Shown here piece after piece: positions 6,321-6,686 of a stretch of 6,686 nt of DNA. The stretch spans positions 1-6,686 of the forward strand of contig CANHCG010000098.1 of assembly GCA_947459055.1 (NCBI GenBank), read 5' to 3'. Numbering within the stretch: the first letter of the stretch is position 1; each line of letters begins with the position of its first letter. Position numbers and translations under genes: made by a program. Source of the DNA: Cytophagaceae bacterium (GTDB lineage Bacteria; Bacteroidota; Bacteroidia; Cytophagales; Spirosomataceae). The notes below the pieces were generated by a model. The model ran no database searches, was not told where the DNA came from, and saw only the letters and a list, made by a program, of their open reading frames with translations.

Positions 6321-6686
6321 AGAAAAATTTCAACAATTACATTTACAAATACCCAGTCCAGTACAAGAAATCTATAGTTCTTTATGGGCAGAGCAAAATA
6401 TTCGAATTTTAATCAAACGGGATGATTTAATTCATCCTATCATCTCAGGCAATAAATGGCGCAAATTAAATGAATATATTCAGTTAGCCCAACAAAGACC
6501 CGAGTATTCCATTTTAAGTTTTGGAGGCGCATACTCCAATCACCTCTATTCTCTAGCTTATGTAGGTCATCAAATGGACATAAAAACCATTGGAATCGTA
6601 CGAGGAGAAGAATTAAATGAAAAAAGTAATCCATTCTTGCAACAGATAAGCCAATGGGGGATGAATTTACATTTTATTTCAAGAGA
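6313..6686 (+). CDS. ACC deaminase / D-cysteine desulfhydrase family PLP enzyme, N-terminal part, cut by the right window edge
   Basis: The frame opens at an ATG and stays open for 124 codons to the window edge; family members are about 300-340 residues, so roughly the first third is present. It belongs to the tryptophan-synthase-beta-like (fold type II) PLP enzymes. IPSPVQEI (13-20) and KRDDLIHPIISGNKWRKL (35-52) are the family N-terminal signature, with K48 the expected Schiff-base lysine for PLP. SFGGAYSNH (69-77) carries the Ser/Asn that contact PLP in this family. Characterised relatives are 1-aminocyclopropane-1-carboxylate deaminase and D-cysteine desulfhydrase, both releasing ammonia and a 2-oxo acid. 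In organisms not associated with plants the desulfhydrase or an unknown D-amino-acid activity is the likelier role, but the residues that separate them lie beyond the edge. There is no ribosome site, and the start overlaps the divergent rluD-like start by 8 bases. Confidence 0.9.
   Translation, partial: MDIEKFQQLHLQIPSPVQEIYSSLWAEQNIRILIKRDDLIHPIISGNKWRKLNEYIQLAQQRPEYSILSFGGAYSNHLYSLAYVGHQMDIKTIGIVRGEELNEKSNPFLQQISQWGMNLHFISR

Noticed and set aside
6440..6634. Minus-strand open frame of 64 codons opposite the PLP enzyme
   Set aside because: It is the antisense shadow of the conserved PLP-binding segment, and no independent evidence supports it.
1..6686. Search for tRNA or rRNA genes, CRISPR repeats, insertion sequences, prophage or defence genes
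   Set aside because: By eye there are no repeated arrays, transposase or integrase motifs, terminal inverted repeats or cloverleaf-like segments. Almost every base is accounted for by ordinary protein genes.

Overview
This is a compact, AT-rich stretch of chromosome from a bacterium that looks like a member of the Bacteroidota. The reasons are protein-level resemblance (the RluD-type N-terminus, the sugar porter and the GntR regulator are all of types I associate with that phylum), start codons without usable Shine-Dalgarno sequences, and one exact match to the TAnnTTTG -7 promoter motif. The genus cannot be fixed from this window. Nothing looks like a prophage, insertion sequence, CRISPR array or defence system, and base composition looks even by eye throughout.

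Layout. (1) Bases 1-793 hold the C-terminal half of the GroEL chaperonin, closed by a strong intrinsic terminator at 813-844. (2) Bases 852-4855 hold four tightly packed plus-strand genes, apparently one operon: a 5'(3')-deoxyribonucleotidase-like HAD phosphatase, a YbjJ/fucose-permease-like MFS transporter, a second and unrelated MFS transporter of the sugar porter (XylE/GLUT) type, and a GntR regulator with a LacI-like ligand-binding domain. The first two junctions overlap by 8 bases and the last has a 6-base gap. (3) Bases 4850-6320 hold two minus-strand genes, also joined by an 8-base overlap: an RluD-type 23S rRNA pseudouridine synthase and, downstream of it, an SSAT-like GNAT acetyltransferase. 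(4) From 6313 to the right edge runs the N-terminal third of a PLP enzyme of the ACC deaminase/D-cysteine desulfhydrase family, divergent from rluD with overlapping start codons.

How they work together. The two transporters and the GntR regulator read as a small, self-regulated uptake unit for a sugar or sugar-like compound. The ligand is unknown and no catabolic enzyme is present in the window. The nucleotidase may be only a co-transcribed neighbour. The remaining genes are housekeeping or general metabolism. No clearly new biological system is visible. The points most worth a second look are the extreme compaction (repeated 8-base overlaps, a terminator ending seven bases before a start codon, head-to-head overlapping start codons) and the paired, dissimilar transporters.
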